This document shows positions 10,279 through 22,803 of a stretch of 64,000 nucleotides of DNA, one piece after another. Positions within the stretch are counted from its first letter, which is position 1; the number at the start of each line of letters is the position of its first letter. Source of the stretch: Bugulina stolonifera. Lineage: Eukaryota > Bryozoa > Gymnolaemata > Cheilostomatida > Bugulidae. The DNA lies in assembly GCA_935421135.1 (NCBI GenBank), contig OW285191.1, positions 3,697,219 to 3,761,218 of the forward strand, read 5' to 3'. The translations under genes and the position numbers were made by a program. The notes below the pieces were generated by a model that was not told where the DNA came from, did no database searches, and worked only from the letters and a program-made list of their open reading frames with translations.

Positions 10279-10502
10279 AATCTGGTGCTCACAGCCTATG
10301 TCCATACTGTACTCTGGCCCATCAGAAACCCCAGAAAGTGTACAACAAAATCAGTGATCATTTCAATCAATCACCATGCTTAGATGTGACAGATAGAAGC
10401 AAATACTGTATGTGTTATGATATACATGTACAATGTGACAAGACAGAATGTAATAGACTAAGATGTAATACAATATTAACACACTATTCATATTTATACT
10501 AA
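10279..10502 (+). pseudogene. Orphan last exon of a fucosyltransferase gene
   Basis: After a TATAG acceptor at 10278 the frame encodes the cysteine-rich tail seen in the intact genes (CPYCTLAHQKPQKVYNKIS). The usual stop is lost and the frame runs on to 10502. About 260 bp of the preceding intron also match the intron of the gene at 14.3 kb. No catalytic exon lies upstream, so this is the remnant of a partly deleted or partly duplicated gene. Confidence 0.75.
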
Positions 10503-12193
10503 ATACAATGTACCAATGTTCCAAATACTTAATATCTTACACAATATGCAATGCAATTATACACCTTATTATGTTTTATTTAAAAAGAAGTAAGTTGTCT
10601 TACATATTCTAGAATTACTCAAGTTCTTACCTGTATCAAGCTTAAATTTGAGAGTTGTCCTCCCTTACTTTTGGTTTCAGTACTAATATACACCAGTATG
10701 CTCAAACTAAACTGTATGAATCTCATATGTTATTATTCTAATAAACTCACTAAAGGGATTCAATACTTTGTTTGTTTGACTGTTAGTGAAACCATGCATT
10801 AATCAATAGGCACATGTAAGTGACAGGAGGGATTTAATTTAATGTAGTAGCATATCAACTTTCCGATAACATGATAAATATATTTAGCCTGATTTCTTCT
10901 AGAAATAACCCGGTTATAATTTGTATATCAGTACTACTTCATTGAGTGCTCCGCAAAGTACTTGGCAACCATTTTATGTTTGACAGTTTCAAAACCTGTA
11001 AAAATTTATCGGTATTCAAGTGGAGATTATTCCAAATAGTTTCATTATTATACTGCCGATTAGATAGTCAGTTATAAGACGTGTTATAAGCTGTTGCACA
11101 AGTACTTTAGGGTTATATGACACAGGAGTTGTGTTTCCTTCTTTACTCAGCGTACAGCTGCAATAGCATTTAGAATCGCCAATAATCGTGGGAGAATAAC
11201 TTTTCAATCAAAGCTTGATTTCTGTTCTTTTTGCACAGCCGTTATCAGTAACAGTGAATGAAGGATGAATGGAAGTTACCATGTTTAAAATATTTTCTAT
11301 TCATTGTAACAGTCAAGGATTCAATACGGAGGAACGAAAAAACTGATGGGCGCCAATCACACAAGGTATTTAAGATACATGGAATAGTGCACATTGTGAT
11401 GAAAACTGTGCTAGTAATGAGGGTACCAACCATGGGCACGCATTAGCTATTTTTCATAATTAGAAATTGTCTTCCCTTATTTTCTATTTTTTTTTTGCTA
11501 AAACGAGAAAGGACAACTTCTAGCTATGGGAAAAATCTTATGAACAACCAAGGAACCAACCTAGTGAATGCCTCAAGATTGCGGGCAGAATGTAAACTAT
11601 AGGAATTAGGCCTAATCTTGTCTTTTTGATAACGAAAAGCCATGGAACTAACGATTTTTGAGAGACATAGAAGAGTTGGCAGGATTTTTAGACTGTGAAG
11701 TAGCGAAATAGCATTGCATGAATCATTAAGAGAAAACGACAGCAATGTAGATGCTATAGATTGAAACATCCGTTATGATAGAGAGTTGTTTTGTTGGTGG
11801 TACAGGGTGAGTATTACAGTTCACCTCATATGACTAAAGCCAATTATTTATTGAGTTTATTAGTAAGACTATTATGTATATTTAAATATTATCCATCATG
11901 TCCCCCTCATTAGATAATCTAATTCAAATAGAATTTTGATTGAGTGGTGGTGCAGAGTTTGGTGGATTGTTTAATTAAACCTGATCTGTTTTATTCCTGT
12001 TTTGATTCCTGCGTTTCATTCAAACTTGGCCCATTTCTTATTCTTATTCTTTGGCACCAACCAATAGTGGCTCAGTCCGTCTTTAATAAAACCTGGCAAC
12101 GAGTTGCTGCGGATTTGGATTTAATTGTGTTTAACCGGGAATATTTCCTAATAGTCGTCAACTACTAGAGTCGGTAGAAAGAGACCGCTAGAC
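10503..12193. other. Noncoding DNA with duplicated segments and a hairpin
   Basis: No supported gene. Positions 11124-11215 match about 17391-17475. Positions 11405-11600 match 44527-44720, and both contain an AATTAGAA-TTGTC...GACAACTTCTA hairpin (here about 11458-11526). Confidence 0.5.
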
Positions 12194-12460
12194 TTGAGGG
12201 CCACTATGTCCTCGACATCTGTGGTTAAGCAACTGAAACGCATATTATTAGCATATTATGGGGTGCCTACAAACCTCTGTAGTGATAACGGGAGATGCTG
12301 CGTGAGTAAAAGAGTGTGGGGTTTCTCCAGTAGTCCTAGGTATTCCCAGTCTAATGGTCTCACTGAAAGAGCTGTTAAAAGATTGGTGGTGACAAAGATG
12401 GTGCTGGTGTTATGTCTGAGAACATACTCAACTACTTATGGTGGAACAGGAATGCTGTAG
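12194..12460 (+). pseudogene. Retrotransposon integrase core fragment (Ty3/gypsy-like)
   Basis: The translation contains YYGVPTNLCSDNG and SSPRYSQSNGLTERAVKRL, the central Asp motif and the Glu-containing helix of retroviral-type integrases. Spacing between them is too short, neighbouring domains are absent and no LTRs flank it. This is an internally deleted relic. Confidence 0.72.
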
Positions 12461-12677
12461 AGTGTAGAGTCACCTGGAGTGGCTCCTAATTGTACTTAAC
12501 TTTCCATGAGTTGGGTGAGTAAGCATAGTAACCAAGAATATGTTGTCTGGGAAAGTGAAGTAACAGTTACCTGGTAACATGGGCTACCTTGTGAATCGAG
12601 TAAAACATTATAGGTAGTAAATTAGTATAATGGTTATGGCAAACACAAGTGTAATGATGATGGATAACTATATATAT

Positions 12678-13511
12678 CAGGGGCGGATCTGGCTCAGCTT
12701 GAAGGGTTCTGCCAACAGGGCGAGGGTCCAGGGGGCCGCCTAGGCCCCCTGGCGAGGTCAGGGGCAGCGCCCCGGCCACCGAAGCCATATGCTGAATTTT
12801 GTACTAAATGAAGCAAATTTATGCACACTTACACTTTGAATCAACATGTTCCTGTTACATAAATATTTGCTGCCCTATGATGTAAATAAAATATTTTCAT
12901 GTTGATATATTATTCTAAATTATATTATAATTTTATAATTACATTGCATTATGTAATCTATGACTATGGATATGTATGCCAAGTTTGTATGGAGTGCAGT
13001 GCAACTCACTCTCCTTCCTGTAATAAAACATGAACATGGGTTACATGACTTTATATTATTAGTGTTTGATCAACAGAAATCTTAAAATACTGCCCGCTTG
13101 GTTTATTTGCCTATTAGCTGAGAAGAGTTGTCTTTTCATCTTTAATGTACATTTATAAGGTGGTTTCCTTCTCGGCTTCTTGCACGTGATTTGGTTTCCT
13201 AGCAACATTACACTGTCCTTGACATTTTCATTCTCGCCTAAATAGCTTCCTGTAGGAAGCTTGTGTCTTATGTTATCTATTACTAACTAATCCACTAATG
13301 TGGCTAGTTTACTACTATAACTGTAGCGAATCAAGCTCACAGATTAATAATAGCTTTCCTGTGTTGGAAGATGAACTTGAGTAAGCCGTAAATACTTCAT
13401 TTAATGATCAATTTGCAGCTAATTTTAAGAGAAATAATCAATTTAATTTTTTTATTGGAAATGAAGGGTCCCGCCATGGCAGGGAGGGTGGGACCCCCAA
13501 ATCCGCCCCTG
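12678..13511. mobile_element. Non-autonomous hAT-like element
   Basis: Ends are inverted: CAGGGGCGGATCTGG at the left and CCAAATCCGCCCCTG at the right. AT-only flanks make the 8-bp target duplication ambiguous. The 834-bp interior has no transposase. A GC-rich stretch follows the left end. Confidence 0.6.
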
Positions 13512-13689
13512 TATATAATAGATACTTGGTGATAAACCTGTTGATGCTATGTACACTACAGAAACCATTCTGTCATATACATGTACATGTATTTCTGCTC
13601 CTATACCAATCTCTTGGTAATGTGCAGTGGGAAATTATGTTATACAGTTGTAGTTGTATATACAGTTGTAGTTGTATACACTGTAGGTT

Positions 13690-14180
13690 AGGGTCAGAGA
13701 TTGGAGAACAACGTAACACTCAGCTCTTATTACATTGTAAGTTTGTAGCTTTGCAATGGGGGCACAATGATAGCAATAACTATTACTATGCAAATGAATT
13801 GTGTTCCTTGATTCAATTGGATGTGCAATTCTTTAGAAAATTGGCTCAAATGCTATATTTTACATTAAAGTAACTAAGGGATGGGAAACGATGATTTACA
13901 CTATGATTGAATATTCTGAAAGAAATATTAAACAATATTACTCACTCAAAATAATATGTAACTAAAATATATAACTATATACAATAGCAAAAGCTGAGAA
14001 TCTATTACAAGTAACAAATTAATCACTAGCATAATACGTATGCATGCCTATCCTACTAATATTACACACTGTATTTTGTATACATGTCACAGCACCACTG
14101 TATACATGCATGTACATGGTCTGTACACATTCGTGTAATCCTTAGTATCTTAGTAAATCTGACATTTAAGAAAGAAAGGT
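13690..14180. other. Duplicated 5' flank of fucosyltransferase gene 1
   Basis: About 13690-13960 matches about 25530-25850, upstream of the gene at 26.2 kb (shared stretch near TGGGGGCACAATGATAGC), at a similar distance from each gene. The duplication unit therefore included upstream DNA and possibly the promoter. No clear core promoter was seen. Confidence 0.5.
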
Positions 14181-14234
14181 TGGATTAAACAGCTCTAACT
14201 TCAGATCCAAACATTACTTCCTGCTACATTGAAG
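14181..14234 (+). other. Predicted noncoding leader exon of fucosyltransferase gene 1
   Basis: The block TGGATTAAACAGCTC...CATTGAAG, followed by GTAATCG, is conserved at 26041-26123 and 51569-51627 next to the other intact genes. A matching acceptor AG at 14322-14323 sits two bases before the ATG. A 5'-UTR exon plus a short intron is inferred; the left boundary is uncertain. Confidence 0.5.
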
Positions 14235-14325
14235 GTAATCGTTGCACCTCTCTAACATCTGGTTAAAGCGTAGAGAGTGAGTTGATCAAAGATTTTATCT
14301 GGACCTTCTTACTCGCTCCTAAGAA

Positions 14326-16331
14326 ATGTCAAAACAGTGGTTTAAAAGCTATTTTATAGGTGGATTCATTTCTGTCGCTTGTCTTATAGTAATTTCTAAT
14401 GTTGGATATAACAACCGTGAAAGGTATAGATTTTACTACACTAATATAAACAAAGAGCTCTCAACAACAGATATCATGCTAGAATTTAGTGCAACCGATA
14501 AACACATTATTTCGACCACTACACCCAACTTGCATCCTTCCATGAGAAAGAACATGCAAGCAGAAAGTGCAAACGTGACAACTGCGGTGGCTAAAACTAA
14601 TAAATTACACCGGCCGGTCTCAAAGCCATCCTGCCACATAGAATTTATGTACAAGCCAAATAAGGCTTTTCCAAAATTCATCTCATGCAATGGGTTGTAC
14701 ACTTGCACATTGTCACTTAGTCGAGGTCCTACACCGAGTAGGAAGGCAAATTTAGCAGTGTTTCTTGCTTGGAAACTCTCCAAACAACCTCCTCAAAAGT
14801 TTCCAAATCAGTTGTGGATCATGGAAACTGGAGAATCTCAGAGAAGTCTAACCATAGATATGAAAAAGTGGAATGGATACTTCAACTATACATATACGTT
14901 TAAACCAGATGGAGATGTACCGGGTAGACACATATGTAACATCACAAAATTCAAAAAGAAGTCATTTCGAAACTTTGCTAAAGAACGAAAATCTCCAAAT
15001 GGATCTCTTCCTACAGCTGTTTGGTTTGTGTCAAACTGTGCCACCCAAGGAATATATAGAGTTACCAGTGCCAGGGTACAGTATGCAGTAGAACTGTCCA
15101 AGTGGATGAATCTCAAGATATTTACACACCATCCAGCTTGTAAATCACAAATAGGAAAATTTACCCCAAGTATCGTATCACAGAAACCTAAGAATCAACA
15201 GCTACCTCTCTCCAGTTTTCATTTCTATTTAGCTTTTGAAAACAGTCTGTGTAAAGATTATATAACTGAAAAACTATGGAAAATTCTGCGTGGACCAGAT
15301 TTGGTGATACCGATAGTTATGGGAGGTCTAGATATGCAAGAATATGAACGTATTGCTCCACCAAATAGTTATATTCATGTTAAGAACTTTACGTCACCAA
15401 AACATCTGGCTGAACATCTGAAATATGTTGTGGAACATGAAGAAGCATTTAATTACTACCTTCAGTGGAGGAATGAATATGGACTGCATAGTCAGAAAGA
15501 TGGTGAGTGTTGTTTACTCATTATCTATATACATGTATATACTCCATTCTCTATGTCAGATACATCTAAGTAATTTGTGTTCAAAACCTGTAGCACAAGA
15601 TAGGTGCTAAAATAGAAACGGTTCAGGTGTATTCTTCGTTGAGCTCGTTACAAGTTAACCATGACATATTTATCGCAAGTGATTTGATTTCTAGCACACA
15701 CATCCAATCACACCTTATCAATGTGTGACTGCATGTTCTGCTCAGCCTTTATTTGCACCAAATATTCATTTGCCCTCCTAGACTTTATACACCTATTCTG
15801 TAGAACAAACAGCATAAGGGAAAACCTTTTTTAGTTAGTTGTGATTGGGAACTATACATGTACATGTAAATTTTCAAGTCAGGTGAAATAAAACCCAATT
15901 ATTTCATTAGATATTGAATTTATTAGTAAAAGTACATATTTGTGCTCACTGTATGAAATGTAGAATATTACACTCAGTGTATGATACTTTTCTGACTGTT
16001 GACACTCGAACCACCCAAATCTACAGACATGTTAGTAATTCTGTCTGGCGAATTTTCAATTTTTTGAGCTCCACAGCATAGCAATCTATGAGACTCCAAA
16101 GCTTCCCGTGCAATTTACCAGGATTGCTTGAGTTATCTGCCCCTAAATATATTGCGTCTGTTTTTAGAATCTGGAGAACATAAATTATGTCCATACTGTA
16201 CACTAGCTCACAAGAAACCACAGAAAGTCTGGAACAAAATCAGTGAATATTTCAACCAATCACAGTGCTTACATGTGACAGATAGAAGTAAATACTGCAA
16301 GTATTATGGTATACCATGTGACAAGGCATAA
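14326..16331 (+). CDS. Alpha-1,3-fucosyltransferase-like protein (GT10), gene 1
   Basis: Exons 14326-15502 and 16168-16331 (446 residues), intron GT-AG in phase 1. Type II Golgi topology: a short cytosolic N-terminus, one membrane segment (about residues 8-26), a stem and a lumenal catalytic domain. GT10 features include FNYTYTFKPDGDVPG (about 185-200), WFVSNCATQGIYRV, then the donor-binding block FYLAFENSLCKDYITEKLW (about 302-320) and VIPIVMGG. The family transfers L-fucose from GDP-fucose to GlcNAc of glycans. The last exon encodes a tail with five cysteines (CPYC and three more). Compared with vertebrate enzymes the GESQRS region replaces the usual ESP motif, so the exact acceptor is unknown. 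The frame is intact and the gene is probably functional. Confidence 0.88.
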
Positions 16332-16879
16332 CATAAATAGGCTGAGGTAAAATACAATATTTTCCACATTACCCAGATTTATACTAAGTGCTGGTGTAAA
16401 CGATGTAGTAATGGGAACGATCTAAGGAGCTGAATATACAGTATGTTTTGACACAGCATCTTTATACACATAATATCGCTGATTATGATAATCCATTACA
16501 CATGTTTTATGGAATTACTGTTACCATAAATATGCTGTTTATCTTACCTATTATAACTACATGTATACGACTTATTTTCCATTTATTTAGAGATAAGTAC
16601 TTTTAAAGAATATCAATTATCTTGGTAGAGTTACTCAAGTTCTCAACTGTGTCAAACTTCAATTTGATAGTTGTTCACCCTTGTTTCCAGTCTCAGTACT
16701 ACTATATAATTATAATAGTATTATTCACATCGTGCTGTATGAATTTTTATACTCATAACTTTTGTTATTCTACACGAAATAAACTCATTAAAATGATTGA
16801 ATCTTTTGTTAGATTGACTGTTAGTGAAAATATGGGTTAATTTTTGAGGGTTTGGCATTTTCTATATTATAATATATAA

Positions 16880-16952
16880 AGTATTTTTAGCAAGGAATTT
16901 ATCTTTGAGCAGTCTCTTACTGCTCAAAGATAAATTCCTTACTAAAAATGCT
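16880..16952. repeat. 34-bp-arm perfect hairpin (MITE-like)
   Basis: Left arm AGTATTTTTAGCAAGGAATT... (16880-16913) pairs with 16919-16952 over a 5-nt loop with at most one or two mismatches. No coding content. Confidence 0.8.
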
Positions 16953-17032
16953 CATGCGATTTTACAGATTAGCATTGTATAGCTATCCATTTAATCTTAT
17001 AGTAGCTAAGAAATTAGTGAACTACTAAAATG

Positions 17033-17106
17033 AAAAAATATGCTCTAGTGAGATTCAATCCATGTCTCTTTTAATGAAAATCAAGCACTCTACCATTACA
17101 CTATCG
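17033..17106 (-). repeat. tRNA-like (SINE head) sequence
   Basis: The minus strand reads ATAGTGTAATGGTAGAGTGC and ATGGATTGAATCTC at A-box/B-box spacing, related to 9938-10012. The stems are degraded. Confidence 0.4.
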
Positions 17107-17478
17107 AGTCCACAGTGACTGTATGGGGAAACTAATAACAAGAACAAAAGCTGATTTTCAAGACATTATAATATAATTGGAGTCATTGTATCTAATATCA
17201 ACCAATCACCGCAGCGCTCTGTGATGCCTTGGACCGAAAAACCGATATGTTGGTAATTGCATAACCAAACAAATGGCGAGTCGGTTTGCTTTAGAATGAG
17301 GCTCCGAAGGCTGAAAAATGACAGTCGGCCTCCCGTATTATTGAGCCGTTGAAAACGGTTGTACAGGAAAGCTTGACGTTATATAAACAGAAGTTGTGTT
17401 TCCTTGTTTACTCAGGATGCAATTACAATAGCATTGGAATGCTAATAATGGTGAGAGAATAAATTTTCAATGAAATAT

Positions 17479-18456
17479 TGTGGTGAAACAGTCTGCCTGG
17501 ACAAAGACTGAGTTTTTATGCTTAATGTACATTGACATTGCTTACCTATTATACCCACACTTATCCATATTATCCATTCATGCATGATTGTCTTACCTTA
17601 TACAATTATTATACATGCATGCTTACACTATATAAATTATATAATCAACTACTATCGTGTGCTCTATTATTGTTATCCACCAATCAGATTATTTGCAATT
17701 ACACTTTGGTTTTTCCCACATATTATAAGGAATTGTCTTCTCTTATCTGATTGTATTAAACAGAGTCTTTTACCATGTACTTTTTAAGGCCGATATCTTG
17801 GAATAGAGGCTCATACTAATATACTTTCCATTTCGGACCATTGTAAGCACCTTTTGTGTCAAGGTCGACCCTTTTTGTGGCCGACATCGGGCGGAACCAT
17901 CCACTTTGTTGCATCAGTTCCGGACCCAATACCTTATCGGCCTCTTTTTGCAGGAAGTAGATTTAGTATATAAGGCAGCACATTTTCTGTATGAAATCAG
18001 TTGTTTATTGCGCTCTAATAAAGCAACATCTCCTAACTCAAACCTATTAGAGGCTTTCTCTTGTAGGCGGGTAACTCCACTGGTGGATCCATAGATTCAT
18101 ACGGCTCGAGTTCATCTCCATCCTCGTTTAAGCATAATATCTCTACACCACTTCTACGACTTAGGTTGATCCCGGATTCTATATGAATCCAGCGTCGGGC
18201 TTAAGATCCTAGAATACCAGATCTTTCACTGCACTCCTCTGGAGTATAAAGTCTACAAGACCTACGTCGGTCCTGAGCTCTTCAATGAGCCTTAGCATCG
18301 GCCTACGTCAGATACATAATAACAAGAGCACCTAATAACTGTTCACTCTTTTATGTGATGTGTGGAAGGTCACTTGGTCATGCTCTACCAACTTCCAAGC
18401 CCTTCCCATGCTCGTGCCTCGGCACCCGCATGTAAACCTACACTGAAAACATTGCA
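17479..18456 (+). mobile_element. Solo LTR, family B copy 1
   Basis: It begins TGTGGTGAAACAG and ends AACATTGCA (TG...CA) with the 4-bp flank ATAT on both sides. Inside are a TATATAAGG promoter-like element (about 17968) and AATAAAG (about 18017). It is homologous to 32156-33155 and, in part, to the inverted copy at 31206-32124. No internal retroelement genes. Confidence 0.75.
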
Positions 18457-19378
18457 ATATTATATTGGTGTTCATCCTCCTTTCACAGCAGCGATCTTAC
18501 ATAAATAACATAATGCAGTGAAATTTGTTTATTTCGAATCTTGCTATTTCATAATTTCTGTTGTTTCAAACATTTTCAATAATTCAGTCTGAGCTACTAA
18601 TAATTTACCTCATTTATTTCGAAAATTTTACTCTATTGCAAAAAAGATTTTCTCTCGGTTAGTTTGCTTGTCTACCAACAAAAAATAAAAACGACTTGTG
18701 ACGGTGAGTTTCAGGTCACTGCAAGCCTTGGTTCTAACAATGATCAACAAAGTAGCAGAGTAACGATGCAATAGGCTAGGTATTAGGCACAAAGGGAGTA
18801 AACCCTCTTTGTTAGGCATTAGGCTATCCCATCCTTGACAATGAAGCCACAGTTCCCACAATGAACAAGAAAGTTCAAGAGTGTATTGATGCGCAACGCA
18901 TTTCATTTCAGAAACTTAGGCTAGTCATCAACTACGATAATTAAATAATCATGGAGTACAGCTCATCATGGGCGCTCATAAGCTGTTGATTATAATTAGA
19001 AGTTGTTCTCTCTCAATTTATCTTTCTAAATTGGGAGAGGACAACTTCTAATTATAATCAATAGTTTATGAATGGTCATGATAATAACAATATCTGTGGC
19101 GCCAAACACAATTCCTTAACGTGGCTGCCCAATAGCAGAGCAAGTCAAGGAGCTACCACAGCTCCTAGAGCTAGATATTATTGTACAATGGTTTATAATA
19201 GCGTTAGCTTACTTTAACGTTGTAACGAGTGGATCGAATTCGTTAAAATATAAATCGTATCACTAAACTATTAGTTAACTATTATATTCACGTGTTGTTT
19301 TCATTAGCTGCAGTAGTAAAGTATTACCGCGGTTGAGTACAAGTATCATGGTTAGTTTTCAGCGCAAAGCCCGCCGAT
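18457..19378. other. Noncoding DNA with a hairpin MITE
   Basis: No gene is seen. A hairpin at about 18985-19063 pairs TTATAATTAGAAGTTGT with ACAACTTCTAATTATAA; related hairpins occur at 11.5 and 44.6 kb. Confidence 0.6.
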
Positions 19379-19447
19379 CTGATAGCACAATAGGTAGAGT
19401 GCTCGACTGTCAATCCAATGGCCGTGGGTTTGAATCCCGCTTCAGGA
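19379..19447 (+). repeat. tRNA-like sequence (degenerate tRNA or SINE head)
   Basis: TAGCACAATAGGTAGAGTGC resembles a D-arm/A-box, and GTGGGTTTGAATCCCGC a T-arm with one change in the TTC loop. The acceptor stem pairs only partly and the anticodon stem does not pair, so this is a relic. Confidence 0.35.
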
Positions 19448-19621
19448 CTGATTTTGTTTCCTTTGTTGTATACGATAAGATTAGCTAGGTATACAATACT
19501 AATCTCATCTGTAGCTGTACCATAGGATTACTGCAGGTGCAATTCTATATTCAACTATAAGACAATAAAAAGAGGTAAATATACTACTTATGAGCCAGAA
19601 GAACGGTTTAAAATGGTAATG

Positions 19622-20007
19622 GGACAGCGCGGCACAGCGCGGCACAGCGCGGCACAGCGCGGCACAGCGCGGCACAGCGCGGCACAGCGCGGCACAGCGC
19701 GGCACAGCGCGGCACAGCGCGGCACAGCGCGGCACAGCGCGGCACAGCGCGGCACAGCGCGGCACAGCGCGGCACAGCGCGGCACAGCGCGGCACAGCGC
19801 GGCACAGCGCGGCACAGCGCGGCACAGCGCGGCACAGCGCGGCACAGCGCGGCACAGCGCGGCACAGCGCGGCACAGCGCGGCACAGCGCGGCACAGCGC
19901 GGCACAGCGCGGCACAGCGCGGCACAGCGCGGCACAGCGCGGCACAGCGCGGCACAGCGCGGCACAGCGCGGCACAGCGCGGCACAGCGCGGCACAGCGC
20001 GGCACAG
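19622..20007. repeat. Perfect 10-bp GC-rich minisatellite (about 38 copies)
   Basis: GCGCGGCACA repeats without a visible change for about 385 bp, then stops at ACAGAACATA. Because 10 is not a multiple of 3, frames are open on both strands and give artefact Arg/Ala/Cys-rich ORFs. The flanks are ordinary AT-rich DNA. Confidence 0.97.
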
Positions 20008-20595
20008 AACATATTATATATTCTTACTACACTGCATGTACACTGTATTAAGCGGCACTGCATTCTACTGCACTATTATGGATGTACTACAAGTAGATAC
20101 AATTTCATGTACCCATGTACATGTACAATCATGCATACAATGGATACGCTACCCCAGAAAATTTCAATAGAGAAAAGTTTCGAAATCAAAGTGGCTCGTA
20201 TTATATACTGTACAATTATATGTGCACTATGACTCAATAACTTTCAAAATAAAAAATGTTTATACAGAAAATAATTCATTTAGAAGTGTGTTGAGTGACT
20301 TTTTCTTTGTTACTAACTCTATAGGCAATGGTACAAGCTTAGCACTTAAAGCATAAAAAACAATAACTTGCATTATTTATGTGGCTCTACACACTCTGTT
20401 ATGCTGCACACACATGTGCGTGGAAGTGCACACAGTTAGTTATTTTGAGAGGAGAGACGGATTAAACAGCCAAACCCTTCTTCCTGCTGCACCAACGGCA
20501 ATCACTGCAGTTTTATTACAATTTTTCAAACACAGAGTATATTATTTCCAGTTTCAAAGAAGGACCTTTTCTACAACACCTTGATCAAATTAAGA

Positions 20596-22803
20596 ATGCT
20601 TAAACACTGGTCTGGACGCTGGGTCATAGTCGGTTTCATTTCTATTATTTGCCTTGTATATTAATTTCAAACATTTGATATAGTAACAGTGAATGGAATA
20701 ATTGCATATACATGGGTTTGTCCAAAACATTCTCAACAAGAGAGAATAATTTTCAGGAGAGAAGGAATATACAAGTGGACCGTGTAGCTACTACAATTCC
20801 CGCAGCTGAAGCTGACGTATCACACCCGCTGACCCCAAAACCAACCAAACACATGGAATTCATGTACAACAGGGCGCTATTTCCTCTAGAAATCACATGA
20901 AACAGATTGCACACTTGCACTTTTTCTGCAAACAAAGAACGAATACTAGATAACGAGACAGATTTGGCAGTGTTTCTTAGTTGGCAACTCTCTGAACATC
21001 CTCCTCAGAAGTTTCCAAATCACTTGTGGATAATACAGACTGGAGAATCTCAAAGAAGTCAAACGATAGGTATGAGAAAATGGGATGGCTACTTTAACTA
21101 CACATTTACTTTCAAACCAGATGGAGATTTTCCATGCATGTATTCCTTTAATGTACATAAGCTTACTACTAAAACATTTCTCAACTTTGCCAAAGAGCGG
21201 AACTCTTCAGATGCACCTCTTTCTACTGTCAGACTGAAGGAAGATATAGAGTTACTCGTGCCAGGGTGCAGTATGCAGCAGAACTGTCAAAGTGGATAAA
21301 TCTTAAAATATTTACACATCAACCAGATTGCAAGTTGCAAATAGTGATTGACCCCAAATATAATACCACAAAACCTGAAAGATGAACAACCACCTGTCTC
21401 GGATTTTTATTTCTACCTATCTTTTGAGAACAGTCTGTGTAAAGATTATATAACTGAAAAAATAAGGAAGATTTTACGAGGACCAGATTTGGTGATTCCA
21501 ATTGTCATGGGAGGTCTAGCTAGATATGCAAGAATATGAACGCATTGCTCCATCAAATAGTTATATTCATGTTAAGAACTTTACATCACCAAAACAACTG
21601 GCTGAACATCTGAAATACGTTGTACATGTAGAACATGAGGAAGCCTTTATTTACTACCTTCAGTGGGGGAATGAGTATGAGCTACAATCACCACACCGTA
21701 AGTGATTCACACCATATGCTTCATTCTACATGTACAATGTAAATACAATATACATGTACTTAGTAATGTTTAACAGACATAGACGTGTTGTTGGTTGTTA
21801 CATATTATAATATATGTAAATATAGTTGTTACTATAATTGACAACACTATAACATGCGCCAACTGACAGCTGCAATGCATCTCCTCAAATGCTATCAAAT
21901 CACAAAAGTGTGAGAAAATTTTAAACAAATTCATGGAAACCGCAACATGTTGACTGCAATGTATTTCGTCCTCGCATTCAGTCATCCAAACATACCTTAG
22001 CAATACGTCTGGGAGGCACAGCCTTTGATTGCAACTAAAAGAATAAATTTTAGACATTGATCTACAACTAATGTTTTGTAAAGGGAACAAAATGAAGGCT
22101 CTGTTTTAAATAGTGATGATTGCAAATCAACATTTATAACTTCATCCACGTAAAAAGTATAATTCCATTAGATTTTTGGTTAAAGGGAGCAGCTACATGT
22201 AAATGTCCACCACTTAAACTCTTTTCGGACTGTCATTTATACCAACTACTAGTGGCGAGTGGCCAACGCTAGCCACAACTACACTGTAGATTATATAGTG
22301 ACATGCTTCAGTGAACGGCATGGGTCAATGAGTTCAACAAGCTGAACTTTAAACCCTGCTGCTAATTGACAAGTGTAAGGTATAGTATAGTAATAGTTAA
22401 CTACATTGTGGTTAGCACTGGTCGCTCACTGCTGGTAGTTAGTACAAACGGCAGTCTGAAAGCAGTTTAATACTTTACCCAACTTGTTCTAAACTCTGCC
22501 TCCTTGTCTCTTGAATGGTAGACATATTATTATGCAATTACACTCAAAGCATGAAATACGCTTTTATCATCAACAGCCCATAGTGATGTGGCTCTACTCT
22601 GATGAGAAAAAGATGGGATTAGAAACTGTTATTGCAGCAATTTGTTTACAGAAACTGGAGCTGAAAGCTTATATCCATTCTGTACTATGACCCACAGGAG
22701 ACCCCAGAAAGTCTGGAACAAGATCAGTGAATATTTCAACCAATCGCAGTGCTTAGATCTGACAGATAGAAGTAAATATTGTGAGTATTATGGCAAGAAG
22801 TAG
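20596..22803 (+). pseudogene. Fucosyltransferase pseudogene (both exons)
   Basis: The ATG at 20596 and membrane segment match the intact genes but a TAA follows after about 22 codons. Recognisable pieces continue: GESQRSQTIGMRKWDGYFNY (about 21040), the donor block SFENSLCKDYITEKI (about 21420) in another frame, and HVKNFTSPKQLAEHLKYVV (about 21570). The WFVSN region is broken by a frameshift. The last exon survives at 22652-22803, shortened at its end. The leader block near 20460 has lost its donor (GC for GT). Several independent lesions show it is dead. Confidence 0.85.

Larger units (their letters stand above)
16332..17478. other. Noncoding 3' flank with AATAAA and small repeats
   Basis: An AATAAA lies near 16788, about 455 nt past the stop, and may be the gene's poly(A) signal. 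The stretch also carries the hairpin at 16880-16952 and the tRNA-like segment at 17033-17106. No gene is seen. Confidence 0.5.

Noticed and set aside
19379..19447. Functional tRNA gene
   Set aside because: Acceptor and anticodon stems do not pair properly and the T-loop deviates; kept only as a tRNA-like relic.
19505..20170. Arg/Ala/Cys- and His/Ser/Ala-rich ORFs of 135-185 codons
   Set aside because: A 10-bp perfect repeat without stop codons keeps all frames open; no start context or conserved domain.
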